Shown in pieces: positions 16,378 to 24,616 of a stretch of DNA of 64,000 nucleotides. Under the pieces are notes generated by a model, which made no database searches, was not told the DNA's origin, and was given only the letters and a program-made list of their open reading frames with translations. A program made the position numbers and the translations under genes. The stretch's first letter is position 1. Each line of letters begins with the position of its first letter. Source of the DNA: Actinoplanes campanulatus (GTDB lineage Bacteria > Actinomycetota > Actinomycetes > Mycobacteriales > Micromonosporaceae); NCBI RefSeq assembly GCF_014647795.1, contig NZ_BMPW01000001.1, forward strand, positions 310,001-374,000. Reading direction: 5' to 3'.

Positions 16378-17937
16378 GTGCGCCCGTCCCCGCCCCCATT
16401 GCTCAGGAGAACGGCCATCGCCCTGCTGACGGCCCTCGCCGTGGCCGTCGGCGCGACCGCCGCGACCGAGTCCCGCGCCGCCGCGGCCGGAGTCGAGGAC
16501 GAGGGCGTGAGCTGTCCCGCCCCGGCGCTGCCGGACGCCGGCTCGCTGCCCACCGTGACCCGCCTGCCGGATCCGTTCAAGCGGCTGAACGGCACCCGCA
16601 TCACCTCGCAGGCCGACTGGCGCTGCCAGCGCAACGAGATCAAGAAGCTGGCCGAGAAGTTCGTCTACGGCGAGAAGCCGGCCAAGCCGTCGAGCGTCAC
16701 CGGCACCGTCTCGGCGTCGAACATCACGGTGAACGTCAGCCACAACGGCCGCAGCGCCTCCTTCTCCGCCGGGGTCGAGCTGCCCAGCGGCACCGGGCCG
16801 TTCCCCGCGGTGGTGGTGCTGGGCGGGTTCGGCGCGGACACCGCCACCATCAAGGCCGCCGGCGCCGCGGTGATCAAATACGACCCGTACTCGGTGGGCC
16901 GCGAGGGCACCGGCCGGGCGAACAAGCAGGGCGCCTTCTACAGCGTCTACGGCTCGAACAGCACCACCGGCCTGCTGGTGGCCTGGGCGTGGGGCGTCAG
17001 CCGGATCATCGACGTGCTGGAGCAGTCCGGCGGCTCGATCCTGCGCGGCGACGCCACCGGGGTCACCGGATGCTCGCGGTTCGGCAAGGGCACGTTCGTG
17101 ACCGGCGCGTTCGACCAGCGGATCGCCCTCACCATGCCGATCGAGTCGGGCACCGCCGGCGCGCCGATCTTCCGCGGCGTCCCCGGCGAGGGCGCACAGA
17201 GCCTGAGCAGCGCGTACGGGGAGCAGCCGTGGCTCGGCGACGCGTTCGGCTCGTTCACCGGCAGCCCCGCCCGGCTGCCGGTGGACACCCACGAGACGGT
17301 GGCGATGATCGCTCCGCGAGGGCTGTTCATCATGGACAACCCGCACATCGCCAACCTCGGGCCACGGTCGGCGAGTGTGGCCGCGCTCGCCGGGGCGGAG
17401 GTCTACAAGGCGCTCGGGGCGGGCGGGAACATCACGTACTGGTCGGACGTACAGGACGGCAACCATTGCGCCAACCGGGCCGAGTGGCGTGAGCCGCTCC
17501 GGCAGAACATCCAGAAGTTCCTGCTGAAGACCGGTAACGCGGCGGGCGTCATGCGGATCTCCAGCCGCGCCGCCGGAAACCTGGCCGAATGGCGCGACTG
17601 GACGACCCCCGGTCTCGACGGCTCCACCTCGCCGACCCCTTCGGCCTCGTCGAGCTCACCGCCGACGGGTTCCTGTTCGACCACCTACACGGCGGGCCAG
17701 CAGTGGGCCGACCGCTTCAACCTGACCGTCAACGTCAGCGGCGGCTCCAACTGGGTCGTCACCGTCACGGCCCGGTCCCCGCAGTACTTCCAGAACAGCT
17801 GGAATGCGGCGACCACCCTGAGCAGCAACAACACGGTGCTGACCGCACGGCCGAACGGCAGCGGCAACTCGTTCGGCTTCACCGTGATGCACAACGGCAA
17901 CTGGACCTGGCCGGCGATCTCCTGCCTGATCGCCTGA
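16378..17937 (+). CDS. Secreted glucuronoyl esterase (CE15) with C-terminal CBM
   Basis: The 519-residue product carries a signal peptide (RR then a hydrophobic core, ending near ATESRAAAA). Residues about 45-390 are a CE15 4-O-methyl-glucuronoyl methylesterase: GCSRFGK with Ser233 as nucleophile, Glu256 in MPIESG, and His363 in DGNHC. Such enzymes cleave ester links between lignin and glucuronoxylan. After a Ser/Pro/Thr linker, about 90 residues form a CBM2-like cellulose/xylan-binding module bounded by two Cys. The GTG at 16378 is preferred because GAGGAGGA precedes it and it places the signal peptide at the N-terminus; an in-frame ATG lies 69 bases upstream. It pairs logically with the polysaccharide enzyme at the window start. 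Confidence 0.87.
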   Translation: MRPSPPPLLRRTAIALLTALAVAVGATAATESRAAAAGVEDEGVSCPAPALPDAGSLPTVTRLPDPFKRLNGTRITSQADWRCQRNEIKKLAEKFVYGEKPAKPSSVTGTVSASNITVNVSHNGRSASFSAGVELPSGTGPFPAVVVLGGFGADTATIKAAGAAVIKYDPYSVGREGTGRANKQGAFYSVYGSNSTTGLLVAWAWGVSRIIDVLEQSGGSILRGDATGVTGCSRFGKGTFVTGAFDQRIALTMPIESGTAGAPIFRGVPGEGAQSLSSAYGEQPWLGDAFGSFTGSPARLPVDTHETVAMIAPRGLFIMDNPHIANLGPRSASVAALAGAEVYKALGAGGNITYWSDVQDGNHCANRAEWREPLRQNIQKFLLKTGNAAGVMRISSRAAGNLAEWRDWTTPGLDGSTSPTPSASSSSPPTGSCSTTYTAGQQWADRFNLTVNVSGGSNWVVTVTARSPQYFQNSWNAATTLSSNNTVLTARPNGSGNSFGFTVMHNGNWTWPAISCLIA

Positions 17938-17983
17938 GGGGGTGCCGGGGGCGGCCGCGACGGGGCCGCCGCCCCCGGGCGCC

Positions 17984-19450
17984 TCAGCTCGACGCGGGTT
18001 CGGCGAACGGCAGCCGGACCAGGAACCTCGTGTCACCCGGCCGCGACTCCACCGAGATGTCGCCGCCGTGCCCGTTGACCACGATCCGGTAGGAGATGTC
18101 CAGGCCCAGCCCGGTGCCCTCACCGACCGGCTTGGTGGTGAAGAACGGCTCGAAGACCCGCTTACGGATTTCCGGCGGCACCCCGGGGCCGGTGTCCCCG
18201 ACCGACACCACGAGCCGGTCGTCCTCCCTGAACGTCCGGATCGTCAACGTGCCCGCACCGGACATGGCCTGGACCGCGTTGTCGATCAGGTTGGTCCACA
18301 CCTGGTTCAGCTCGGCCGGGTGGGCCGGGATCTGCGGCAGCTCCCGGTCGTACTCCTTCACCACCTCGACCCCGTCGCCGATCTTGTGGGCCAGCATGAC
18401 CAGCGTGCTCTCCAGGCCGATGTGCACGTCGATCCACTGGTGTGCGGCCCGGTCCAGGTGCGAGTACTGCTTCGCCGAGTGCACCAGCGACGACACCCGG
18501 CCGGTGGCGTCCTCGATGTCGCTCATCAGCTGTTCGGTCTCCAGCGCGTACCCGATCCAGTGGATCGCCTGGTCGAGCAGCTCCGGCGAGGCCAGCCGGG
18601 ACTCCAGCTCGGTGAGGCACGCGGTGTCGATGCCGCCCTGGGCGAAGACCGGGGCCACGTCCCAGCCGCCGGTGATGTTCCGCTCGTCCATCCACTCGCC
18701 GAGCGCGTCCTCCAGGTCGGCGGTCTGCATCGCGGTCAGCGTGGGTGACTTGGCGGCCCGCTCGATCACCTCCTCCTGCAACTCCAGGAGTGCGGTGAGC
18801 CGGTCCGGGGCCACCTTGCCGGCCGCCAGCTTGCCGAGTTTCATCCGCATGGCGGCGACCCGCTGGCGCAGCGCGCTGGTGGCCCGGGCGGCGGCCGCCG
18901 CCGGATTGTTCAGCTCGTGCATGAGGCCGGCCGAGAGCGCGCCGAGGGCGGCCAGCCGCTGCCGCTCCCCGATCGCGGCCTGCGAGCTGCGCATCCCCAG
19001 CGCCAGGCCCTCCAGCAGGTGGATCGCCATCGGGAACCACTCCCGCATGAGCCACCCGAAGTCGGCCGCCGACACCATGAAGAACTCGCTGTCGGACAGC
19101 GCCCGCATCGACGCCATGTAGTTGCGGGGCACACCGTCGTCACGCAGGTACGCCTGGGTGGCGCCCATGTAGACGCCGCGCTGCTCGGTCCGGATCGTGG
19201 TGACCTCGTCCTCACCGACCCGCCGGGTCAGCGCGATCGTGCCGCTGAGCAGCACGAAGAACGCCTCGGCCGGGTCGCCCTCGCGAACCACCAGGCCGCC
19301 CGCCGGAACCCGCATGGTGCAACCGTGCGTGGCCAGCCAGCCGAGCTGCTCGTCGGTCAGCTTCTCGAACAGGAACAGCGTCCTCAGGTCGGCCGGGGTG
19401 AGAACCCCCGGCTCGCAGGGCTCGAGCCGGATCTCCTCGACGTCGGACAT
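17984..19450 (-). CDS. Histidine kinase with N-terminal cyclic nucleotide-binding domain
   Basis: A 488-residue cytoplasmic kinase. Residues about 20-145 form a Crp-type cyclic nucleotide-binding domain (VVREGDPAEAFFVLLSGTIAL). A dimerisation domain follows with phosphoacceptor His178 (LMHELNNPAAAA), and the C-terminal ATPase domain has N (NLIDNAVQAM), G1 (DTGPGVP) and G2 (GTGLGLDISYRI) boxes. There are no transmembrane helices. The ATG at 19450 lies 2 bases after the stop of the receiver/FAD reductase gene and GGAGGC precedes it, so the two are translationally coupled and are probably cognate partners. The ligand of the sensor domain is unknown. Confidence 0.88.
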   Translation of the reverse strand: MSDVEEIRLEPCEPGVLTPADLRTLFLFEKLTDEQLGWLATHGCTMRVPAGGLVVREGDPAEAFFVLLSGTIALTRRVGEDEVTTIRTEQRGVYMGATQAYLRDDGVPRNYMASMRALSDSEFFMVSAADFGWLMREWFPMAIHLLEGLALGMRSSQAAIGERQRLAALGALSAGLMHELNNPAAAAARATSALRQRVAAMRMKLGKLAAGKVAPDRLTALLELQEEVIERAAKSPTLTAMQTADLEDALGEWMDERNITGGWDVAPVFAQGGIDTACLTELESRLASPELLDQAIHWIGYALETEQLMSDIEDATGRVSSLVHSAKQYSHLDRAAHQWIDVHIGLESTLVMLAHKIGDGVEVVKEYDRELPQIPAHPAELNQVWTNLIDNAVQAMSGAGTLTIRTFREDDRLVVSVGDTGPGVPPEIRKRVFEPFFTTKPVGEGTGLGLDISYRIVVNGHGGDISVESRPGDTRFLVRLPFAEPASS

Positions 19451-19452
19451 GG

Positions 19453-21108
19453 CTATGCCTCCAGGTAGCGGTGGACCAGCGCGACGGCCATCGCTCCCTC
19501 GCCGACCGCCGAGGCCACCCGTTTCACCGAGCTGGCTCGAACGTCGCCGGCGGCGAAGATGCCGGGGACACTGCTCTCCAGATAGAACGGATCCCGGTCG
19601 CGATCCCATCCCCGCGGCCGCTCTCCGCCGACGAGCAGATCCGGCCCGGTCCGGATGAAGCCCCGCTCGTCGCGCAGCACCGTGTCGCCGAGCCAGTCGG
19701 TCCGGGGCTCCGCGCCGATGAACACGAACAGGTATCCGCACTCGACGGTCGCCTTCGTACCGTTCTTGCTGTCGCAGACGGTGATCGCCTGGAGGTGGCC
19801 CGTGCCCTGCGCCCCGACCACCTCACAGCGGGTCCGCACCTCGATGTTCTCCACCTGGGCGAGCTGCTGGATCAGGTAGTACGACATGGACGCCTCGAGC
19901 GAGTCGCCGCGTACCAGGAGGGTGACGCGGCGTGCGTACCTCGAGAAGAACAACGCGGCCTGACCGGCCGAATTGGCGCCGCCGACGATGTAGACGTCGG
20001 TGCCGGCGCAAGCCGGCCCCTCGGTGGCCGCCGACCCGTAGAACACGCCCGAACCGGTCAGGCCGGCAACCCCGTCGGCCAGCAGCGGACGGTACGAGAC
20101 CCCGGTGGCGAGCACCACGGCGTGCGCGGAGACCTCGCCGCCGTCGGCGAACGTGAGGGTCCGCGCGGACCCGTCCGTCCGGAGCCCCACCACCTCCCGG
20201 GTGGTCAGCGTCTCGGCCGCGAACTTGTCGGCCTGCCGGCGCGCCCGGTCGGTGAGCTGGGCGCCGGAGATGCCGTCCGGGAAGCCGAGGTAGTTCTCGA
20301 TCCGGGAGCTCTGCCCGGCCTGGCCGCCGACCGCCTGCCGCTCGATCAGGAGCGTCTTGAGGCCCTCGGAGCCGCCGTACACCGCGGCGCCGAGCCCGGC
20401 CGGCCCACCGCCCACGATGATCAGGTCGTAGAAGTCGCGGCCAGGGTCGGTGGACAGGCCGGCCGCCCGCGCCACCTCCTGCACGGTCGGCCGGGACAGC
20501 GCCCGCCCGTCCGCGGTCACCACCAGCGGCACCGCCTCCGGCCCGGCCTCCGCGGCCTCCAACAGGCGGCGGCCCTCCGGCTCGTCGGCGCCGAAGTACC
20601 GGTACGGCACCAGGTTGCGCGCCAGGAAGTCCCGGATCTGGAAGGACGGCTCACTCCACCGGTGCCCGACCACCCGGATGTCCGGCTGCTCCCGGTCGCC
20701 GGTCGCCTGCCAGGCGTCGAGCAGCGAGTCCAGCACCGGGTAGAGCTTCTCCTCCGGCGGATCCCACGGCTTGAGCAGGTAGTGGTCGACGTCCACCACG
20801 TTGATCGCCTGGATCGCGGCGTCGGTGTCCGCGTACGCCGTGAGCAGTGCCCGCCGGGCGAACGGGAAGAGGTCCATCGCCTCCTCGAGGAACTCGATGC
20901 CGTTCATCTGCGGCATCCGGTAGTCGGCCAGCATCACCGCCACCCGGCTCCCGCGCAGCTTCAGCTCACGCAGCACCTCGAGCGCCTCGGCGCCGGACGA
21001 CGCGCGGACGATCCGGTACCGGTCGCCGTAACGGCGGCGCAGGTCGCGCGCGATGGCGCGGGACACCGACGGGTCGTCGTCGACGGTGAGGATCGCGGCT
21101 TGGCCCAT
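19453..21108 (-). CDS. Response-regulator receiver fused to thioredoxin-reductase-like FAD oxidoreductase
   Basis: The 551-residue protein starts with a receiver domain (acidic pocket at 10-12, phosphoacceptor Asp62 in LADYRMP, Lys113), continues with a thioredoxin-like linker (about 140-215), and ends in a TrxR-like flavoenzyme (about 225-551) with FAD motif GGGPAGLGAA, NAD(P) motif GGANSAGQAA and the C-terminal FAD motif GIFAAGDVR. The CxxC of genuine thioredoxin reductases is missing: the corresponding stretch reads YGSAATEG. Phosphorylation would therefore gate a flavin reaction of unknown substrate. It is coupled to the downstream histidine kinase by a 2-base gap. The architecture is known from databases but not, to my knowledge, characterised. 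Confidence 0.88.
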   Translation of the reverse strand: MGQAAILTVDDDPSVSRAIARDLRRRYGDRYRIVRASSGAEALEVLRELKLRGSRVAVMLADYRMPQMNGIEFLEEAMDLFPFARRALLTAYADTDAAIQAINVVDVDHYLLKPWDPPEEKLYPVLDSLLDAWQATGDREQPDIRVVGHRWSEPSFQIRDFLARNLVPYRYFGADEPEGRRLLEAAEAGPEAVPLVVTADGRALSRPTVQEVARAAGLSTDPGRDFYDLIIVGGGPAGLGAAVYGGSEGLKTLLIERQAVGGQAGQSSRIENYLGFPDGISGAQLTDRARRQADKFAAETLTTREVVGLRTDGSARTLTFADGGEVSAHAVVLATGVSYRPLLADGVAGLTGSGVFYGSAATEGPACAGTDVYIVGGANSAGQAALFFSRYARRVTLLVRGDSLEASMSYYLIQQLAQVENIEVRTRCEVVGAQGTGHLQAITVCDSKNGTKATVECGYLFVFIGAEPRTDWLGDTVLRDERGFIRTGPDLLVGGERPRGWDRDRDPFYLESSVPGIFAAGDVRASSVKRVASAVGEGAMAVALVHRYLEA

Positions 21109-21178
21109 GTGTGGTCCTCAGCTCTCTTCTCAAGCAGCCCCCGACAGCCTTCCATGCCGCGCGGTCCCCGGGTGACCG

Positions 21179-21688
21179 TCAGCCGGCGGCGACCCGCGTG
21201 GTGAAGGCGGCCAGGTTGGCCATCGCCCGGTCGATCCGCTCGGTCAGGGTGAGCGTCTCCTCCCGGCGGACCAGCCGCATCCTCGGCTGGCGCTTGCCCC
21301 GCAGATAGAGCGAGCAGGCCAGGTCCGAGCAGAGGTACTCCCCCACGCTGTTCCCGTTGCGCCCCGCCGCCCCGGCCAGCGGCGCCACGAACAGCGATAC
21401 CCCCGACGCGGCATGATCGGTCAGACAGACCCGGCACATGCTCGACCGCGTCGCACTGGCCCGCATCGCCTCCGGCCGGCGCAGCACGATCCCGGTCGGC
21501 CCGTCCTGCCCCGGCACCACGAGCAGCGCACGCATCGGCGCCCCCGGATCGGTCCAGCCGAGAAAGTCCAGGTCGGTCCAGGGGATGCTGCCGTCCGACA
21601 ACCCCGGCGGCATCTTGATCCGGCTCGCCTCGCCCTTGCTGCAATTAACGAAGGAGCTGCGAATCTCCCTCTCCCCGAGTGCCAACAT
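21179..21688 (-). CDS. FBP-domain zinc protein (FusB-like EF-G-binding domain)
   Basis: A 169-residue protein whose C-terminal half has the treble-clef pattern of FBP domains: CRVC, then about 36 residues later CSDLAC, with LYLRGKR between them and the last helix. FBP domains of FusB-type proteins bind elongation factor G and can release it from fusidic-acid-stalled ribosomes; many actinobacterial members have no known role. The ATG at 21688 has no obvious ribosome-binding site. It is 70 bases upstream of the receiver/flavoenzyme gene on the same strand and may share its transcript. The inverted-repeat region begins 39 bases upstream of its start. Confidence 0.75.
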   Translation of the reverse strand: MLALGEREIRSSFVNCSKGEASRIKMPPGLSDGSIPWTDLDFLGWTDPGAPMRALLVVPGQDGPTGIVLRRPEAMRASATRSSMCRVCLTDHAASGVSLFVAPLAGAAGRNGNSVGEYLCSDLACSLYLRGKRQPRMRLVRREETLTLTERIDRAMANLAAFTTRVAAG

Positions 21689-21726
21689 GCCCGCGAAGCT
21701 AACCCAACACCAGGCTTCGCCTCACC

Positions 21727-22395
21727 CCATTTCCGGTACGGGCTGCGCCGCCCCCCACCGAATCCCGGCAGTCCCGCCGAGCCCCGCGAGTCCCTGCCGG
21801 GTCAAGCCTGTGCCGCGCCCGCCGGGCGTAGATCGGTGGCCGGGCGCGCCGCCGCCCTCTCCATTGCCGCCCCGCCTCCCCGCCCTCCCCCCGAGCGGGG
21901 CGGCCGCGCGATCCCAACACCGTGAGCGCCCACCCACCCAATGACCCCAGCCATCGCACACCACCCCGACACCGTGAGCACCCACACGCCCAGCCCTCGC
22001 AGACGCACACGCTCACCCCACCGTGGCGACCTACCCGACCTATGACCTCGGGGAGCGCGCACGCGGGGGCTTGCGTGTGCGGCCACTCCGACTTCGGAGT
22101 GGACCACGGCAGTGACCGCCGAGCCGACCCACGGCAGTGAACGGGGCTGAGCGGTAGGGAACGGTCACGGGCAGGGCAACCGGGAACTGCCGCGGGCTGG
22201 GCGACTGGGGCGGGGCGGCGGCAGCGGAGCGGGAATGAGGGCGGCCGGGGCGGCAATGGAGAGGGCGGCGGCGCGCCCGGCCACCGATCTACGCCCGGCG
22301 GGCGCGGCACAGGCTTGACCCGGCCGGGCCTCGCGGGGCTCGGCGGGACGGCCGGGATTCGGCGCGGGCGGCGTAGCCCGTACCGAAAATGAAAT
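21727..22395. repeat. Large inverted repeat (79-bp perfect core) around a non-coding spacer
   Basis: The arms 21727-21874 and 22246-22395 are inverted copies. Bases 21796-21874 and 22246-22324 match perfectly over 79 bp, and the outer 70 bases of each arm match at roughly 85%. The 371-base spacer has no credible gene; it contains an 11-bp direct repeat ACACCGTGAGC (21917 and 21969), a 12-bp direct repeat CCACGGCAGTGA (22104 and 22129) and a tight hairpin CCACTCCG/CGGAGTGG (22083-22102). It could be a MITE-like repeat, a structured RNA or a recombined pair of dispersed repeats. No transposase is present. Confidence 0.85.
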
Positions 22396-22401
22396 GCCTG
22401 G

Positions 22402-23391
22402 TCAGAGGCGGTCGGCCAGGGCCAGGAAGCGGTCCGGGACGTCCTCGTAGCTGCGCAGGCGCCAGCCGGAACCGGAGAGCAGGGGGCCGAGGCACTCCTC
22501 GCTCATGGGTTCGCCGGGACGGAGGGTGCGGCCGTGACGGGTGGCCAGCTGGGCGCGGCCGGTGGGATGGAAGATCGCCAGGACGCCGCCGGGGCGGGTG
22601 ACCCGGGCCAGCTCGGCCAGGCCGGCGAGCGGGTCCGGGAGGTGGTGGACCAGACCGGCCGCGAAGATCACGTCGGTGGAGGCGGCGGCGACCGGCAGGC
22701 GGCGGGCATCGGCCAGGACCAGCGTGGCGTCGTCGTCGCGGCCGGCCTTGCGGGCCGCCTCCAGCATGCCGGGGGTGAAGTCGAGGCCCAGCACCCGGCC
22801 GGTGGGGCCGGCGGCCGCGGACAGTGCCGGCAGCGCCCGGCCGGTGCCGCAGCCCACGTCCAGCACGACGTGGCCGGGGCGGACGCCGGCCAGGCGGACG
22901 GCCTCGGCGTAGCGGGGCATGTCGTCGCCGAACTTGGCGTCCCAGCCTGCGGCGCGGGCGGCGAAGAAGGCCTGGCTCTCCGACAGGTACCACCGGTCGG
23001 GGTCGGCCAGGTCGGGGTGCAGGTGGCGGATCACCGGCCAGTCCGGGTCGCGGTGGTCGATCACCACCTGGGCGCGGCGCTCGCCGTCGCCCTCGGCGAA
23101 CCGGTGGCGGGGGCCGCCGCGGAGGAAGACCAGGACCTGGTCGGTGGCCGGTTCGAGGACGTTGAGCGCGGAGTCGAACATGCCGGGGCCGGGGCCGGTC
23201 AGGCCGAGGACGGCGTCGACGTTCCAGGCGCGGGCGGTGGGCGGGAAGGCGGCGGCCAGGCGGGCGGCGAACGCGGCCGCGGCGCCGGGATCGCCGCCGT
23301 CGACGATCACGGTGAGCGGGGCACGCGGCGCCAGCACCTCGGCGAGCAGGGCGGTGACTTCGGCGATGCGTTCCGGCACGCTCCTCAGCAT
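22402..23391 (-). CDS. SAM-dependent methyltransferase with degenerate uridine-kinase-like N-terminus
   Basis: The C-terminal half of this 329-residue protein (about 170-329) is a class I methyltransferase: motif I LDVGCGTGRALPA, acidic motif II GLDFTPGMLEAA, DARRLPVAA and the post-motif HHLPDPL. The N-terminal half (about 1-160) resembles a uridine-kinase-like P-loop fold (TVIVDGGDPGAAAAFAARLA, then VIDHRDPDWPVIRH), but the GxxGxGKS/T Walker A has decayed to GGDPGAAAA, so it should not bind ATP normally. The methyl acceptor is unknown. I chose the ATG at 23391 for the compact N-terminus; GTG codons a little downstream are possible. It diverges from the lipoprotein gene at 23506. Confidence 0.78.
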   Translation of the reverse strand: MLRSVPERIAEVTALLAEVLAPRAPLTVIVDGGDPGAAAAFAARLAAAFPPTARAWNVDAVLGLTGPGPGMFDSALNVLEPATDQVLVFLRGGPRHRFAEGDGERRAQVVIDHRDPDWPVIRHLHPDLADPDRWYLSESQAFFAARAAGWDAKFGDDMPRYAEAVRLAGVRPGHVVLDVGCGTGRALPALSAAAGPTGRVLGLDFTPGMLEAARKAGRDDDATLVLADARRLPVAAASTDVIFAAGLVHHLPDPLAGLAELARVTRPGGVLAIFHPTGRAQLATRHGRTLRPGEPMSEECLGPLLSGSGWRLRSYEDVPDRFLALADRL

Positions 23392-23439
23392 GCCGGTGCG
23401 GGTGTGACGTATGCAACGGCAGAACGGTTGTACTTTTTG

Positions 23440-23452
23440 TGACAGTTTGTCA
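23440..23452. promoter_or_regulatory. Small inverted repeat in the divergent promoter region
   Basis: TGACA-GTT-TGTCA lies midway between the divergent methyltransferase and lipoprotein genes, in a short AT-rich stretch (TACTTTTTG) that stands out from the surrounding GC-rich DNA. It could be an operator or part of a promoter; no regulator gene is adjacent. Confidence 0.3.
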
Positions 23453-23505
23453 TCGCACTGTGTCGGTGTAGGGAACGTCCCCGCGTTTCCGGCAGTCAAA
23501 CACGC

Positions 23506-23940
23506 ATGCGAAAACTGATGGTCGTGCTGGTCGCCGGACTGCTGGCCACGGGTGGCTGCGCGGGCGTCGGATCCGGGTCGAGGGACGGGTCGGGGCCGGC
23601 CGGGCCGGTGGATCCGGGCAGCGGGCCGCAGGCCGGCCTGGTCGAGCTGCGGGTGGCCGTGGCGAAGTCGCTGGCGGAGGACTTCCCGGCGGTCGAGCAG
23701 GGCTTCGAGGCACGGAATCCGAGCATCGAGGTGCTGGTGGCGCCGGGCGAGGACGAATCGGCCGAGGTCGTGGTGACCGACGAGCCGGTCGCCGTGGCCG
23801 CCGGCGAGGTGGAGACCATCGGGCAACTGCGGGTCGTGCTCGTGGACGGGGCCGGCGCGGAGGCCGCCGCGTTCGTGGAGTTCCTCCGCGACGGCGAGGG
23901 CCGGCGGATCCTGATCGACAGCGGCGTCCTACGTCCGTGA
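23506..23940 (+). CDS. Small lipoprotein with remnant of a ModA-like binding-protein fold
   Basis: A 144-residue protein with a lipoprotein signal (LLATGGC lipobox at about residues 13-19), a Gly/Ser/Pro linker, and then a region like the start and end of periplasmic molybdate-binding proteins: VELRVAVAKSLAEDFPAVEQGFEARNPSIEV and AAAFVEFLRDGEGRRILI. Complete ModA proteins are about 230-260 residues, so the central lobe is missing. It may be a stable minimal domain or a deletion relic. No molybdate permease genes are nearby. The last 12 bases overlap the end of the convergent cbiZ gene. Confidence 0.6.
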   Translation: MRKLMVVLVAGLLATGGCAGVGSGSRDGSGPAGPVDPGSGPQAGLVELRVAVAKSLAEDFPAVEQGFEARNPSIEVLVAPGEDESAEVVVTDEPVAVAAGEVETIGQLRVVLVDGAGAEAAAFVEFLRDGEGRRILIDSGVLRP

Positions 23941-24615
23941 CTCGACCCGGCCCGACCAGGAGCGGCCGGTGGCGAGATTGGTGGCGCCGCCGTCGAGGAC
24001 CGCGCGGTGCACGGCGCGGGCCAGCGGCGCGCCCCACCGGGAACGCGGGCCACCGTAGGCGGCCGGCGGCCCGTCCAGCGGGCAGAGCACGCAGACCGCG
24101 TCGGTGGCCGTGCCGGTGGCGGCCAGCCCGAGTTCGGCGAGCGCCTGAACCTTCGCCTCGGTGGCCGTGGCGATCGCGTTGATCAGGGCGCCGTCGGCGA
24201 GCCGCTGCGGCACCCAGACGACGATGTTGATCGTGCCGGGCCGGTGGCCGAAGCCGGTCGCCTCGGGGTCGGCCGCCTGGATCGGGGCGCCCAGGCCGAC
24301 GGTCGCGTGGACCTGCACGCCGTCGTCGTCAGCGGCCACCACGTCGGTCACGTCGACGCCGGTGAGCAGGCCGATGCCGGGTCCGGTGAGCCCGAGGCCG
24401 GCGGCCAGACCGGCCAGGTGCACGTCCGGGTCGGGCCGGGCGTAGGACATCGCGACGGACGCGTTGACCAGCCACTCACGCGGCCCGGTGCCGCCGCCGA
24501 GGACCGCGCTGGAGGCGGCGAGCAGCGGCTGCGGGAAGCGCCAGAGCAGCATCGGCACGTCCAGGCCGTCCTCCTGGCGATGGGTGAGGGACGGTTCCGC
24601 GAACATCCTCTCCAC
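23929..24615 (-). CDS. cbiZ: Adenosylcobinamide amidohydrolase
   Basis: The 228-residue protein matches CbiZ throughout: LVNASVAMSYARPD, LLTGVDVTDV, VHATVGLG, GTINIVVWVPQRLADGAL, NAIATATEAKVQAL and TGTATDAVCVLCP. CbiZ cleaves the aminopropanol from adenosylcobinamide (or the nucleotide loop of pseudocobalamin) to give adenosylcobyric acid, allowing salvage or remodelling of scavenged corrinoids. It is away from the cob genes at 57481-64000, so this strain probably both makes and remodels B12. The GTG start is one base after the GNAT stop codon, so the two are translationally linked. An ATG three codons in is an alternative start. Confidence 0.88.
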   Translation of the reverse strand: MERMFAEPSLTHRQEDGLDVPMLLWRFPQPLLAASSAVLGGGTGPREWLVNASVAMSYARPDPDVHLAGLAAGLGLTGPGIGLLTGVDVTDVVAADDDGVQVHATVGLGAPIQAADPEATGFGHRPGTINIVVWVPQRLADGALINAIATATEAKVQALAELGLAATGTATDAVCVLCPLDGPPAAYGGPRSRWGAPLARAVHRAVLDGGATNLATGRSWSGRVESRT

Positions 24616-24616
24616 C

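Noticed and set aside
21699-22310. A 203-codon frame within the inverted-repeat region
   Set aside because: The same peptide segment appears from both arms because the DNA is repeated; Pro/Arg/Gly-rich low complexity with no start signals.
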